From Apophysomyces variabilis (Eukaryota > Mucoromycota > Mucoromycetes > Mucorales > Mucoraceae), in the NCBI GenBank assembly GCA_002749535.1, contig MZZL01000384.1, positions 379,410-443,409 of the forward strand: a stretch of 64,000 bases of DNA, given 5' to 3'. Position numbers and translations under genes: made by a program. Shown here piece by piece: positions 12,206 to 23,281 of the stretch. The notes beneath the pieces are model-generated. The model saw only the letters and a program-made list of their open reading frames with translations. It had not been told where the DNA came from and ran no database searches. Each line of letters starts with the position of its first letter. Position 1 is the stretch's first letter.

Positions 12206-12382
12206 TTTACTTCTTTCATTATGTACGAGAACATAAACTTTGCAAACGAGTTAAAAACTATTCAACCCATAGCCTTTAAGCGGAGGGTCAAAGCATTTCT
12301 TGTGCGACCACTCGAAAGGTCCGTTATTTTTGCGACTGTCATTTCGTGGTATCTGCAGGGTTGACTTTATCCATTTATTGAC

Positions 12383-13497
12383 ATGACCTCCGTCACTGGC
12401 AAGACCTATACCATCGGTTCACGCAAGTCGCAACTTGCCATGGTTCAGACTGAACATGTGCGCGACTGTTTGCAGAAGATGTATCCCGAGCACCAATTCA
12501 AAATTGAAGCCATGTCGACTACTGGCGACCGTATTTTGGACGTAGCGCTAAGCAAGATCGGCGAAAAAGCTTTGTTTACCAAAGAGCTAGAAGTCGCATT
12601 AGAAGACAAACGCGTAGATTTTGTGGTCCATAGCTTAAAAGACTTACCAACAACTTTACCTCCGGGAATGTTCCTCGGTGCCATCATGGAACGTGAAAAT
12701 CCTAATGATGCCTTGGTCCTGTCTGAACGCTTCAAAGGTCATACTTTGTCTACTTTACCCGACGGCTCTGTGATTGGAACGAGTAGCCTTCGCCGCGTTG
12801 CTCAACTTAAACGAAACTATCCTCGCCTGGTATTCAAAGACGTGGTAAGTATGGGAGAACGGTGTCCGTGCGCATACAAGATATATGTCGCTAATTAACC
12901 ATGATGTGTCCCTTCGACATGAGTAGCGCGGGAATCTGTAGGTTCATAATTATCAATGTTCAGCAGTTGACTGAAACCATTGTTGGCAGGAACACACGGT
13001 TGGCAAAGCTTGACAATCCAGAGGGAGAGTATGCCGCCATTATTTTGGCCGTGGCTGGCCTAGTCCGTTTGAATCAAGGACATCGTATTTCAAGAATTCT
13101 CGAACCATCTGAATCATTGCATGCTGTTTCTCAAGGTGCATTGGGTGTAGAGTGCCGTGAAAACGACGCGGACTGCATTGCTTTGATAGAAGGGTTGAAT
13201 CACCGTGAAACACGCCTTCGTTGCCTAAGTGAACGTTCCTTAATGCGAACTCTGGAAGGTGGTTGCAGTGTGCCGATTGGCGTCAACACGAGCTTGGAAG
13301 GATCTGTACTTAAACTCCGAGGATTGGTGGCTAGTGTTGATGGTCAGAACGTAGTGGAATCAGAGCAGGAAATCAGCTTAGAAAGCGGGAAAGATACTAA
13401 GGAACAAGAAGAGCTCGCGATTCAGTTGGGCGTGTCCGTTGCCAACAAGCTGAAAGCGGACGGAGCAGAGGAAATTCTTAAAGAATTGGCGCATTAA
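12383..13497 (+). CDS. HEM3: Hydroxymethylbilane synthase (porphobilinogen deaminase)
   Basis: Third enzyme of haem synthesis; it polymerises four porphobilinogens into hydroxymethylbilane in the cytosol. Three exons are inferred: 12383-12844, an 11-nt micro-exon 12927-12937, and 12990-13497, giving 326 residues, the usual size. The N-terminus has [22 protein letters not shown] carries the catalytic Asp; [10 protein letters not shown] carries the Cys that holds the dipyrromethane cofactor. Without the micro-exon the reading frame breaks exactly at the invariant RGNLNTRL segment. With it the junction reads FKDV-RGNL-NTRL and stays in frame. The start is the first ATG of the conserved region. 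Confidence 0.95.
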
Positions 13498-13595
13498 CGC
13501 AAACGTGGCTCATATTGTAAATGTCTTGGTTATGTTATCAAAGGACATCAGGATCAGAGTACAACCTACGTTTTGAAACAGACTAAAAGTGAAGC

Positions 13596-13814
13596 ATGTT
13601 TGCAGGAAGCTCGCATGTTGCAGAAAACGCAGTGGATTCGAGAATATCAATTATTAGTGTGGATCAACATAGCTTCTACGACATTCAAAATAAAGAGGAC
13701 AAGATCCAAGAAATTGAATGTTGCAATAACAATAAGAAAGCTCTTGGATTCTTGCGGTACGCAACGGAGAGTGTCAAGAAAGGCCAACTACGCTTTGCAT
13801 ACAAGGCAGAGTAA
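13596..13814 (+). CDS. Possible small hypothetical protein (72 aa)
   Basis: A 72-codon frame starting MFAGSSHVAENAVDS and ending GQLRFAYKAE has a polar, helix-prone composition that looks more like protein than the overlapping frame. It lies 98 nt after the HEM3 stop on the same strand and is too far from HAP5 to be its 5' exon without support. It could instead sit in the HEM3 3' untranslated region by chance. No family is recognised. Confidence 0.27.
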   Translation: MFAGSSHVAENAVDSRISIISVDQHSFYDIQNKEDKIQEIECCNNNKKALGFLRYATESVKKGQLRFAYKAE

Positions 13815-14513
13815 CACTTTCGAAATAAAAAGACGGTCCTTTCCGCTTTACGACTTTTACCCAAACCACTATTCATCTGGCATCTTAAATCGAGAAAAGC
13901 TTATCACTGTTTTTGTGTGCCTTGCTCAATACAGGTAGTTTCATGTGTAAGCAATAGCAGACGAAAACAAAATACAAACAAACAAAGCCTTGTAATCGTC
14001 CTGCTTTCTTGTAATCAATAGTAGGATGGGAATTAACCATATGGGTCATCCGAAAGTCTCTGTTTCCAATGACATCCCTGTCTTAATCAGTCTCACACTT
14101 ATGATGGATACAATAAACAATTTTCATTTCATTGCCTATATTATACTTTTAAGAAAGCATCATGATAAGATTGTCAGATTCTATTTCTGACTTTGTGCCA
14201 TATAAACTGATTGATTCTTTCATGCATCATACGCTGTGCAGTACCGTTGAGATTTTCCATTGTTAACTAGCATAGAATGTGTAATCGCAAGCTGTTAAGT
14301 TTCCATGATAGATATAATATTGGATACAGGCAGCTAATGTGTAAGTCCACAATAGCACTTATTATGCACATGGCGGTTCAGCAATTTGAAATTCCGCAGT
14401 CTTAAGTAAATTCTCCCGAAGAGCTATCCCACAAAATCCTGTAACAAGTCCCACCAGGAAAATCGCGCTAGTCAAGCAAAAACTAACCCTATACGCGCCT
14501 ATCAAAGATAACC
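13815..14513. other. Intergenic region upstream of HAP5
   Basis: No protein-like frame or RNA gene seen. The stretch should include the HEM3 3' end and the HAP5 promoter, but no motif stands out. Confidence 0.5.
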
Positions 14514-15741
14514 ATGGCTTCTCAAGCACCTAATCCGCAGCAATCAGAAGAAGCAGGAGTTCAGCCAACAGTAACAGAAACTGCATCTATCGTGCAGCAC
14601 CCGCCTCCACAAGCAGCGCCTCCATTCCAACAACACGCAGCACCTGGGCATACTCAACATACTGTTGTCACAGGCACTGTACCTGGAGGTCATCCCATGT
14701 TTGATTTGAGTAGATTCTGGCAGGAACAAATAGCTCAGGCAGAAAGTTTTGACTCTGATTTCAAGAATCACCCTTTGCCGTTGGCAAGAATTAAAAAGGT
14801 GATGAAGACTGATCAAGATGTCAAGGTAAAGTAGTAAAGATAAGTAAAAGCTAGTAAGCAAACTGAAAAAGAATCCTTCCAGATGATTAGTGCTGAGGTG
14901 AGAGGGCAAAAGAGGAAAAAAAAGAGATCGCAAATCACTGGTGAGCTGGGAATCAATACATCATCCACAATAGGCCCCGATCTTGTTTGCCAAAGGATGC
15001 GAGATCTTTATTACAGAATTAACAAAACGCGCATGGTATGGAAAAAAGAATAAGAGAGGTTAAAACGGAGAAAAACAAAGATCGGCTGCATTCACACAGG
15101 TATCATAGGGTGCATGCTGAAGAAAACAAACGGCGTACATTACAAAGATCCGATATCGCAACCGCCATCTCCAAGACAGACATGTGCGACTTCCTGATCG
15201 ATATCGTGCCCCGGGAAGAAGCAATCAGAGTAAAAAGCATAACACACTCTATAAGCAAAGTAGACTTATACACATAAATCTAGCCAACCAATCCAGTCTA
15301 CGACCAAACTGCTTATGCTGGATATTATCAACAACCAAGCATGCCACAATACGCTTCTACCCAGGTCAGTTGCTTACCAGTCTATTCATAGAAACAAGAT
15401 AACTTAATCAATGATAGATTGATCCTGCTGCATACTATTCACAGCTATCACAAGTAAGCCTCTACTCAATGATTCATCTGCCATACTGAAAGCGATCCTC
15501 AGTTAACACCAGAACAAATGCAGCAGTATCAACTTCAATTGCAACAGCTTGCTGCTCAGCATCCATACACCCAACCGTCTACTGGGCAATCTGAACCGAC
15601 ACAACCATCTGGAACATCCCAGCCACCCCCTACATCTGCATCAGGTAAAAGAAACATGCATGGAAATAAGCCTACCTAAACCAAAACATGAATGGATGGT
15701 TAGGTTCAAAGTCATCCGTTAAAAATGAACCACAGCAGTAG
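14514..15741 (+). CDS. HAP5: CCAAT-binding factor subunit C (NF-YC/HAP5 type)
   Basis: Histone-fold subunit of the CCAAT-binding complex, acting in the nucleus with the HAP2 and HAP3 subunits. The gene is cut into at least seven coding exons. A Gln/Pro-rich N-terminus leads to [19 protein letters not shown] and [18 protein letters not shown] 15-nt exon (14883-14897) encodes MISAE, then [20 protein letters not shown], the segment [20 protein letters not shown] and [13 protein letters not shown]. The remaining exons encode a Tyr/Gln-rich tail ([25 protein letters not shown]) ending at TAG 15739-15741. The histone fold is complete. The Gln-rich tail is typical of transcription-activating versions of this subunit. 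Confidence 0.94.
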
Positions 15742-15817
15742 TCCGAACAGATTGAAATACTTCACTTTTACTGCTTCTTTTTTATTTTTACATTAAAACG
15801 AAGGTGGACTATACAAT

Positions 15818-17340
15818 CTAAATAAGATCAGCGACGTTCAAGGGCATCTCTTCGATTTGGGTGTTGTAGAATTGTTCGATGTCCTAAAAAATAGCATTTG
15901 TCAGATTTCATTTTCATCTTAAGCCCTTCCAAAGGAAAAAAAAATTGAGACACTTACTCTCATCATGCGGACATCCTCGTTGCTAACAAAGTTGATAGCA
16001 ACACCCTTACGACCGAAACGACCACCACGACCAATTCTGTGAATGTAGTTCTCACGGTTGGAGGGAAGATCGTAGCTAGAGGTAGAATTATGAGTATGCA
16101 ATCCGATACCGCTTATCGCATGTCTGGTAATTGCAACTTACTTGATGACAAGGGACACTTGTTGAACATCAATACCACGGGCCAACAAATCAGTGGTGAT
16201 CAAAACGCGGGAAGAACCAGAACGGAATTCCTTCATAATAACGTCACGTTGAGCCTGGTCCATGTCACCGTGCATAGCAGAAACAGTGAATTCACGAGCG
16301 TGAAGCTTCTCAGTAAGCCAGTCGACCTTTCTGCGGGTGTTACAGAAGATGACGGCCTGGGTAATGGTCACAGTCTCGTACAAATCGCAGAGGGTATCGA
16401 GCTTCCACTCTTCCTTGTCGACAGCGACGTAGAACTGTTTGATACCTTCCAAGGTCAATTCATCACGCTTAACCAGAATACGGATGGGATCACGCATGAA
16501 CTTGGTGGTGACCTCAAGGACATCGGCAGGCATGGTGGCAGAAAGCAACACAACCTGAGTGTTGCCGGGCATGAGCTGGAAAACGTCATAGATCTGTTCC
16601 TTGAAACCACGGGACAACATCTCATCAGCTTCGTCCAACACAAACATCTTCATGGCGTCGGTGTTGAATGCACGACGGTTATGGATCATGTCAAACACAC
16701 GACCGGGGGTACCGACGACAATGTGGCAACCGGCCTGGAGCTTGGCAATGTCCTCACGCACATTGGTACCACCAATACAAGCGTGGCACTCAATGCCCAT
16801 AAAGTCACCAAGAGCGAGGACAACCTTCTGGATCTGCAGAGCCAATTCACGGGTAGGAGCCAGGATAAGTGCCTGGGTCTGCTTCAAGGACGTATCGATC
16901 GATTGAAGGATGGAGATCGAGAAGGTAGCAGTTTTACCGGTACCGGACTGAGCCTGAGCAATCACATCATGACCCTTGACAACGGGCATAATAGCACGCT
17001 GCTGAATAGCGGAGGGACGCTCAAAACTGTGTTTTTGTTGTTTATCAGTAAAACCGAACATCTGACACACACATTGATTCGCCGATGACAAGACTTACCC
17101 ATAGGCGTAAACACCACGCAAAAGCTCGGTCTTGAGGTTCATGTTATCGAAGTTGTCGACAACTTCATCCCAGTTGGACTAAGACAGAAACGGTAAATGT
17201 CAGATTCCGGATGGTACCTTTGCCGTGTTATCCTTTTTACCTCGATCTCGTTGTCCTGAATTTCTTTCAAAGGTTCGTTGCTATAAGGGAAAATGAATGA
17301 GCGTTTATATACCTTGTTACATCGGTTGCGTTTACCTCAT
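15818..17340 (-). CDS. TIF1: Eukaryotic initiation factor 4A (DEAD-box RNA helicase)
   Basis: The ATP-dependent helicase of the eIF4F cap-binding complex, cytosolic. All core motifs are present: [13 protein letters not shown] (Q motif), AQSGTGKT (I), PTRELALQ (Ia), VLDEADEM (II), SAT (III), [12 protein letters not shown], and [13 protein letters not shown] (VI). The protein ends [21 protein letters not shown] before the stop at 15818-15820. The 5' end is in small exons: a 5-nt first coding exon (ATGAG, 17336-17340) splices to [13 protein letters not shown], then [20 protein letters not shown]. The ATG at 17091 (MSSANQ) lies in an intron and is not the start. The 3' end faces HAP5, with stops 76 nt apart. 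Confidence 0.97.
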
Positions 17341-17492
17341 GCTGATTGCGACTTTGTAGTCCAAATGAAAAGGAAAGAATTTTCTTATTTTTTAGCTGTT
17401 GGCAAAATAAAAAAAATTTAGCCTGTATAAACGGTATTATAACTGCTTCGACCACTCACAACTCGAATTGGCTACCTCTCGCCAGTAACAGA

Positions 17493-17500
17493 TGACGTCA
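17493..17500. promoter_or_regulatory. Palindromic CRE-like site (TGACGTCA)
   Basis: A perfect TGACGTCA palindrome lies 153 nt upstream of the eIF4A start codon. This is the consensus site of CREB/ATF-type bZIP factors. The position is right for a promoter element. Its use is inference, and a chance match is possible. Confidence 0.35.
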
Positions 17501-19833
17501 GTCACAGCATTTTTGCTTTCACCTGCACCTCCCCGAAAGAGGTGCTTCTTCTGCAAGCAGACAAAGCGAATTCCATGCCTAACGAAAGGCAGGCTGTAAG
17601 CTTTTTAATTCCCAATCCCCAGTACGGGAAAGATAAAGCACAGGGGTTTGATTCAGCGACTTGCAAAGCTGCTAATGCAAAAAGAATATTGTCCCATTTT
17701 CAAGTTGATTTAAAGATTTTTTAGAAATATGAATCCATCTGCTAAGACGGGGTCGTACCTATTAGTAACATCTGCAACACGGTCACTTTGTTTACCGATG
17801 AAACACGATAGCTTGTGAAAAGCTTATTTATTTTGATTGGTATTTGCTAACCATAGGAACTGCGGTTCTGTTAAGAAGTAGTAGTCTGCTTGCACATCGT
17901 CCCATTTTTTAAGTTTTGCTCATCATGCATTGGACAGCGGCCCAAGGCATCGGATACAGCGACAGAAACAACCACTATATTACCCGTCAGTGCCAATTCT
18001 CCACATTTTAGAACAGAGACTAGCAACAGCTTTACACTATACAAATAAACAACGTTGAATTGACGCTGAGTATTATTGTTCACAAGTATTATTGTTAATG
18101 TTGATGATATGAAACGGATTCATAATAATGGTTCTCACTCTTGTCAACTAAGCAAGACAAGGAAAACATGGGTATACAAGAAGTAAACGATGTCTGTCAG
18201 AGGAGCCTTCCATGTCAGATAGAGTACAATATAGGAAGCTTGGAATTGATCGGACGTAATATCTGCATTATAGTGAAAATCAACGATCTTGTTTGATGGT
18301 CAAGATTATAATACGAAAGCTTCTAGACAAAAAGGCTTCCCGAGTACAAAATTCATTAAGTCACTTACCTGGTGCGGATTAGGTTAACGTATATCGTTTT
18401 AGCGAGATTTGATATTGTGCCTGGCACGGATTAGTGGTGCGAATAGACAAGCCCATTGGCTGTTTTCGTTTCGCAAAGAAATCGAATCACTGTGTATGTG
18501 CGCTCCACTATATAACGATAAAGAGATAGAAAAAAACACTACAATCTGTGACAGCAATGTTTCTTTCTGTTAGTTGCTCCTCTTACAGGCCACAGCAGCA
18601 TGGGCTTTTAGGCTCTTGAATCATTTAAAAGCCGGTTCTTGTCAACGACAACGGGTCCTAAGTGCATGCAAATTTCGCTAGAACACAGGCAGCTATTACA
18701 ATCTAAAGGCATTAGCTTAGAGGAATAAATAACCGAATGACCAAAGTATGAAACCTTGACATAAAACAAGCCATTAGCGTCCTAAGCATGTATGGGCAAA
18801 CTTGAAGGTCAGCGATAACTATTATTCCAGCAATGGGAAGTTTATTTTCACTGCCATTCTCCAAACAAGCAATGCCTACATGCATCTTAAGGAAAACTGA
18901 ATACTTCAATTTACAGCATACTATTAGTATAACAATAACTTCCATACGACCGAAACAATACATTCTTATATCAAACCTTGTTTCTTTACTGAGCAGGAAC
19001 CTTCCTATTGGCTGCTAGTTTCTTGCATCAAGAAGCATTTGCTTATCCAAAAAAAAAAAGAATGTTGTTTACCAATCTTTTTTTCTTTTTTTTTTTTTTT
19101 TTNNNNNNNNNNNNNNNNNNNNNNNNNNNNNNNNNNNNNNNNNNNNNNNNNNNNNNNNNNNNNNNNNNNNNNNNNNNNNNNNNNNNNNNNNNNNNNNNNN
19201 NNNNNNNNNNNNNNNNNNNNNNNNNNNTTTTTTTCTTTTTTTTTTTTTGGCATCGAGAATCTACTGTATCATAACAATAAAAAGGCACCAATGTTTTGTT
19301 TAAATGAATTTCGGGGTCGTGATGCTACCGGCAGAGTTCAAGAATAATCCGTCTGTCACGCATAGCCATCCTCTTACGAATCTGTTCGCTGAACCTACAC
19401 ACATCGTACCCTGAAAAGGGCAAGACTGCACCAGAGCACGATAAGTCCCTTCTAACCACAGTAGTACTTATGTAGGGTACTGAAAGAACATAATGAAACA
19501 GTCGCATAAAACGAGATAAAAAGAATTGAGACTACAGCAAAAACAAATAAAAGATTTCCGATTTGATCTTGACCGTTGTAAAATGAGATTTCTTGCTGGA
19601 TCCGCAAATTCAGTAACCTCTTAAAATATTTGGCAAGGTTAAGCAGCTAAAAGTGAAAATAAAATAAATAAAAATCGAAGAAAGTGAAATAACTCGAGAA
19701 TTATGAGTAATCTCTAGTTAACTAACGCTGTAAACAACTAATTTGCAGATGTTGGCCGGGAAACTGCTTGCTATTTATCGCTCTGGGGTCGATGTCAACG
19801 TCAGCACATGAGTAAGCTAGCTTAGTAAAACTG
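17501..19833. other. Long intergenic region containing an assembly gap
   Basis: About 2.3 kb with only short, non-protein-like frames on both strands. It includes the N gap and its poly-T flanks. No RNA gene or repeat family is recognised. Part of it must be the eIF4A promoter. Confidence 0.5.
19103..19227. other. Assembly gap (125 N) inside poly-T
   Basis: 125 N flanked by near-pure T runs (19078-19102 on the left and 19228-19248 on the right). The assembler evidently failed to cross a long homopolymer or T-rich tract. The true length is unknown. Frames called across it are artefacts. Confidence 0.98.
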
Positions 19834-20173
19834 TCATATGCGTAGTCCATGAGTCTTCTTCTGCTGCACCCGGATACGTGCTAGATGCTTGGCCAGGTTC
19901 AACTGCTGGGATCCACAGCTCAAGGCTGCCTTGTCATCATTTATGCCTATGCCGTACTTGGACATCCCTGAAGTCAAGTGGCGTTCGTTGGGTTTCCTGC
20001 ATACAGATTGTTCCGCTTGCTGGTAAATTGAAAACGTTGCCCTTCCCGTGCAAATGATATAAAGAAAGATTACGCGCAAAAGGTTTGCCAAAATCGATGC
20101 TCACAAGACCCTCATATTCCTCGAAAACAGTTGCGGTATAAGTGTGACCTTTTTCTTCTAAATTCTGCGTCAA
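19834..20173 (-). CDS. Hypothetical protein, 3' part
   Basis: Two overlapping minus-strand frames here look coding. One, near 20170-20050, reads TQNLEEKGHTYTATVFEEYEG and then LVSIDFGKPFARNLSLYHLHGKGNVFNLP, strongly protein-like. The other near the end reads YGIGINDDKAALSCGSQQLN and a Lys/Arg-rich tail. A short intron probably switches between them near 20.0 kb. A TTGTAG acceptor just above 20173 suggests more 5' exons, perhaps the basic frame near 20226-20411, but the join could not be made in frame. No family is recognised. The gene is divergent from the reductase gene at 21010. Confidence 0.4.
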
Positions 20174-20411
20174 CGCTCGGATTTCTACAAGAAAAGCATT
20201 TTTTTAGTGCAAAGAACGTATGAGCCTATGCTGTGTAGATGGCAATAAGACCTACGCCGTCAATAAGGCACATATACTTCATATAGTATCTTTGCAGCCA
20301 TGGTGCAGGTACGCGCTTTCTACATCTTCTTGAACGGTATCTCCTTGCCTTCTTAATTTTCGTTTCTTCTCCTGTCAATACTTGTTTTGCCTTCAAAAAC
20401 ATGAAAGGCAA

Positions 20412-21009
20412 AGGAATCTATTGGCTTTGAAGCTATGAGTGCTTAAAAATCAACATAGTTCTGAAAATGGTGTGAGTCCACTTGCTAACTTGACCTTTCT
20501 GTCTATGCTCTGTTTCTAATGCATCCTATCATTATCTGCCGCCGACGTTCATCACTCTTTCATTAATGAAAAATTGTTAGAGCCATTTCTTCCGATCACA
20601 AACATCGCTGACACGCGATGACTGCAGTAGCTTTCCTTATACAGCTACAACCGATAGGACTCTCCCGTTTTTGTGATATGGACGTATTTCAAGTAGTGTA
20701 AACGTCAGGCCGAGTCAAGACGGTTGAGAGACAAACCAAGATGAGAGAAGGAATGAAATGTAATCTTAGAAGAAGAGTAATAGCTGTCTATCGTATGAAT
20801 TATGTGACATTAATTCGCAACCACTATCCAGCTCTTCTGTTCGGCACAGTGAGGCATCACTTCCGGGGCGGTTGTAGGTTAAAATGATTCAATGGCATCC
20901 AATCGTTTTGCTGAGTTCACTTGAGAGCCATTTTTTTGGGTGCGCGTAGCGAGTCCCGCTCGTACTTTTCCTTTTTTCCTTTTGCCTTCCTATTTTTTCT
21001 TTCGCATCG
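20412..21009. other. Intergenic region upstream of the reductase gene
   Basis: No gene seen. It should contain the promoter of the reductase gene and possibly of the minus-strand hypothetical gene. A T/C-rich stretch (about 20966-21002) precedes the reductase ATG. Confidence 0.45.
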
Positions 21010-22360
21010 ATGGTTCACAAGGTTTTGGTTACTCGCAAGTTGCCTCCTCAAGCACAAGCAAGACTTGACTCCCTTGATATCGAGTTGGTACAATGGCATG
21101 AAGATACAGTTATCCCCAGAGCGATTCTGTTGGATCAAGTGAAGGGTATCACATCGATGTGGTATTTTTTTGTATTGTGAGCTAAAATTCACATAACTGC
21201 AGGCATTGATGCGGTCATTTGCTTGTTGACGGAGGAAATTGATGCGGAATTCCTGGAGGCTGCGGGTAAACGCAGTTTGGCTTGGACTCAGTTTAATCCT
21301 CAGATGCATATCTAGGATCCCAGCTTAAGGTCGTGGCTACCATGAGCGTAGGTTACGATCATGTGGATATGGAAGCCTTGAGAACAAGACAAGTAAAGCT
21401 CGGACACACACCTAATGTTTTGACCGATGCCACAGCCGACCTGACCGTGATGTTGATCCTTGCAGCAGCAAGAAGGATGAAAGAGGTAACTCTTTTCGAA
21501 GAAATGGTATTTTTTTAAATTGAAATACAAGTACAGGCTATCAGGGCTGCTGAGACGGGAGAGGTAAGACCTAAAACCTTACATTAGTTGAGGAAACTCA
21601 TCGTTTGTATCCCACTTGCAAGTGGAAAGAATGGGGCCCTGTTTGGTTATGCGGGTCACAGTTCACAGGCAAAACGTTGGGTGTTATCGGTTTGGGTCGC
21701 ATCGGTGCAGCAGTGGCACGTCGTCTCAAAGCATTTGGCATCAGCCGTGTTTTGTATTCCGGCCGGACAGAAAAGGTCGAAGCTCAAGAACAGTTGAACG
21801 CTGAGTTTGTCCCTCTTGATACACTGCTGAACCAGTCGGATTATGTCGTAGTCTGTTGTGCATTGAACGCAGAAACGAAGCATATGCTCAATTACGACGC
21901 GTTCACAAAAATGAAGAAGACAGCGGTAATTCCGTATCAAGCTACTCGTTGCATGGATCTGACATCGTGAATAGGTCTTCGTAAACACAGCACGAGGTGA
22001 CATTGTCAAACAAGATGATCTAAGTAAGCTCCATTTCTCAGTATATATCTCCTTCTAAATATATGCGTAATTGCTAGTTCGTGCTCTCGAAGAAAACGTG
22101 ATTGCAGCGGCTGGTCTGGACGTTACAACACCCGAGCCATTACCAACGGATAATAAGCTTTTCGAATTACCTAATTGCGTCGTCCTTCCCCATATCGGTA
22201 AAGAACTGCAGATATTCTAAGGCGGTCGTTTCATTAACCCTTACTCTGTATCTTCGTAGCGAGCGCCACTTTTGAAACCCGAGAAATGATGGCAAACATG
22301 TGCATAGATAATATCCTTGCTGGATTGAATGACGAACCGCTCCCATATGAAGTAAAATAA
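21010..22360 (+). CDS. D-2-hydroxyacid dehydrogenase, glyoxylate/hydroxypyruvate reductase type
   Basis: NAD(P)H-dependent reductase of the D-isomer 2-hydroxyacid dehydrogenase family; it reduces glyoxylate or hydroxypyruvate. The start at 21010 gives [20 protein letters not shown]. Exons join as [34 protein letters not shown], a 27-nt exon encoding AIRAAETGE (about 21538-21564), [20 protein letters not shown], the Rossmann motif [27 protein letters not shown] (catalytic Arg), [10 protein letters not shown] (catalytic Glu), LPHIGSAT (catalytic His) and the C-terminus [11 protein letters not shown]. All catalytic residues are present. The sequence is closest in pattern to GRHPR. The last residues (EVK) are not a peroxisomal PTS1 signal. 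Confidence 0.92.
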
Positions 22361-22431
22361 CCAAGCTTTCATTAAACAATTACAAATACTGGATTGGGAT
22401 AGCCATTCTTCTCCTGTTCCCTTTTTTAATT

Positions 22432-23281
22432 TTAAATCGAGGTAACGCAGCTTCCGAAGAAACGACTGATGATTTCCCGGCCGTAAGGGATATAGCTCGC
22501 ACTGTGTAATTATACATAAGTTCGAAAGCTCAAGTGATCAGTAAAATACTTACGAATACCACACAAGTGCACAGAATTGAATAATAACCAAGATAATCGA
22601 TAAAACAAAGCTTTTTAACTATAATTGGGCTTGCTTAGTTTCATTGTTATTGCTATGATCTGCGTTGATTTACCGTGATAGATAGTACGAGAGTAAGCAC
22701 AAGCAGTGATAGGTATATTGTAGTTGCCCAAAAACGTACTAAAGCAAACATGGTTAAATGAATTGATGAGTTAAAGAGTGATGTTACCTGGAGCGAACAT
22801 AGTTTTGATCTGTTTGGGGATGCCGATGATAAATGTTAAACTATAACCGTATTGATCATGTCAGTGTACATGGATTGGCGTTTAGGCAAGAAATAGCGTA
22901 CCTGAAAATAGAGATCAAATTGCCAATAGTGTAAAGTATGGCGAAGCCCGGCACGTTAAGTGTCAATAACATCAGGGTGGACTATGACAAGGCTGGTGAG
23001 AACTATCGAATATGAAAGAAAAATCGCCGGCGTACCAGAATGGATATGAGCATTCCTGCAACAAAACTATTCATATTCAGTCAAGAAACCATACTTTCGT
23101 GTCTCCTTTTTTCTAGTTTACCAGGCACCAAAGGCGTACAGACGTTGCATTCTGTCGAGACCACAGAATTGCCAGTTACCTAGTGGATTTATGGGTTAAA
23201 TACAAGATTGTTTCGGTGAGATTTACCATCGTCCATGGTTCCCTGATCACTGTAGACTGATGAAAAGAATCCAAACGCCAT
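22432..23281 (-). CDS. SFT2: SFT2-like Golgi traffic membrane protein
   Basis: A small four-pass membrane protein of the SFT2 family, which acts in fusion of endosome-derived vesicles with the Golgi. Eight short exons are inferred, joining to about 158 residues. Start MAFGFFSSVYSDQG at 23281, then LDRMQRLYAFGAC, VAGMLISIL, LTLNVPGFAILYTIGNLISI, FIIGIPKQIKTMFAPV, RFWATTIYLSLLVLTLVL, LVIIQFCALVWYS, and ASYIPYGREIISRFFG before TAA at 22432-22434. The motifs LYAFGA, FAILYTIGNL, PKQIKTMFAP and SYIPYGRE are the family landmarks in the right order. All junctions keep the frame. The 3' end faces the reductase gene 72 nt away. Confidence 0.87.

Noticed and set aside
14544..14933. Minus-strand frame opposite the first HAP5 exon
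   Set aside because: Leu/Ser-rich antisense shadow of the Gln/Pro-rich HAP5 exon.
16039..17088. Plus-strand open frame of 349 codons opposite eIF4A
   Set aside because: It is the antisense shadow of the eIF4A coding exon; codon bias of the highly expressed gene leaves the opposite strand open.
17088..17091. ATG at 17091 as start of eIF4A (MSSANQCVC)
   Set aside because: It lies in an intron; conserved N-terminal residues continue upstream through spliced exons to 17340.
19005..19347. Open frames spanning the N gap
   Set aside because: They consist of homopolymer and N codons only.
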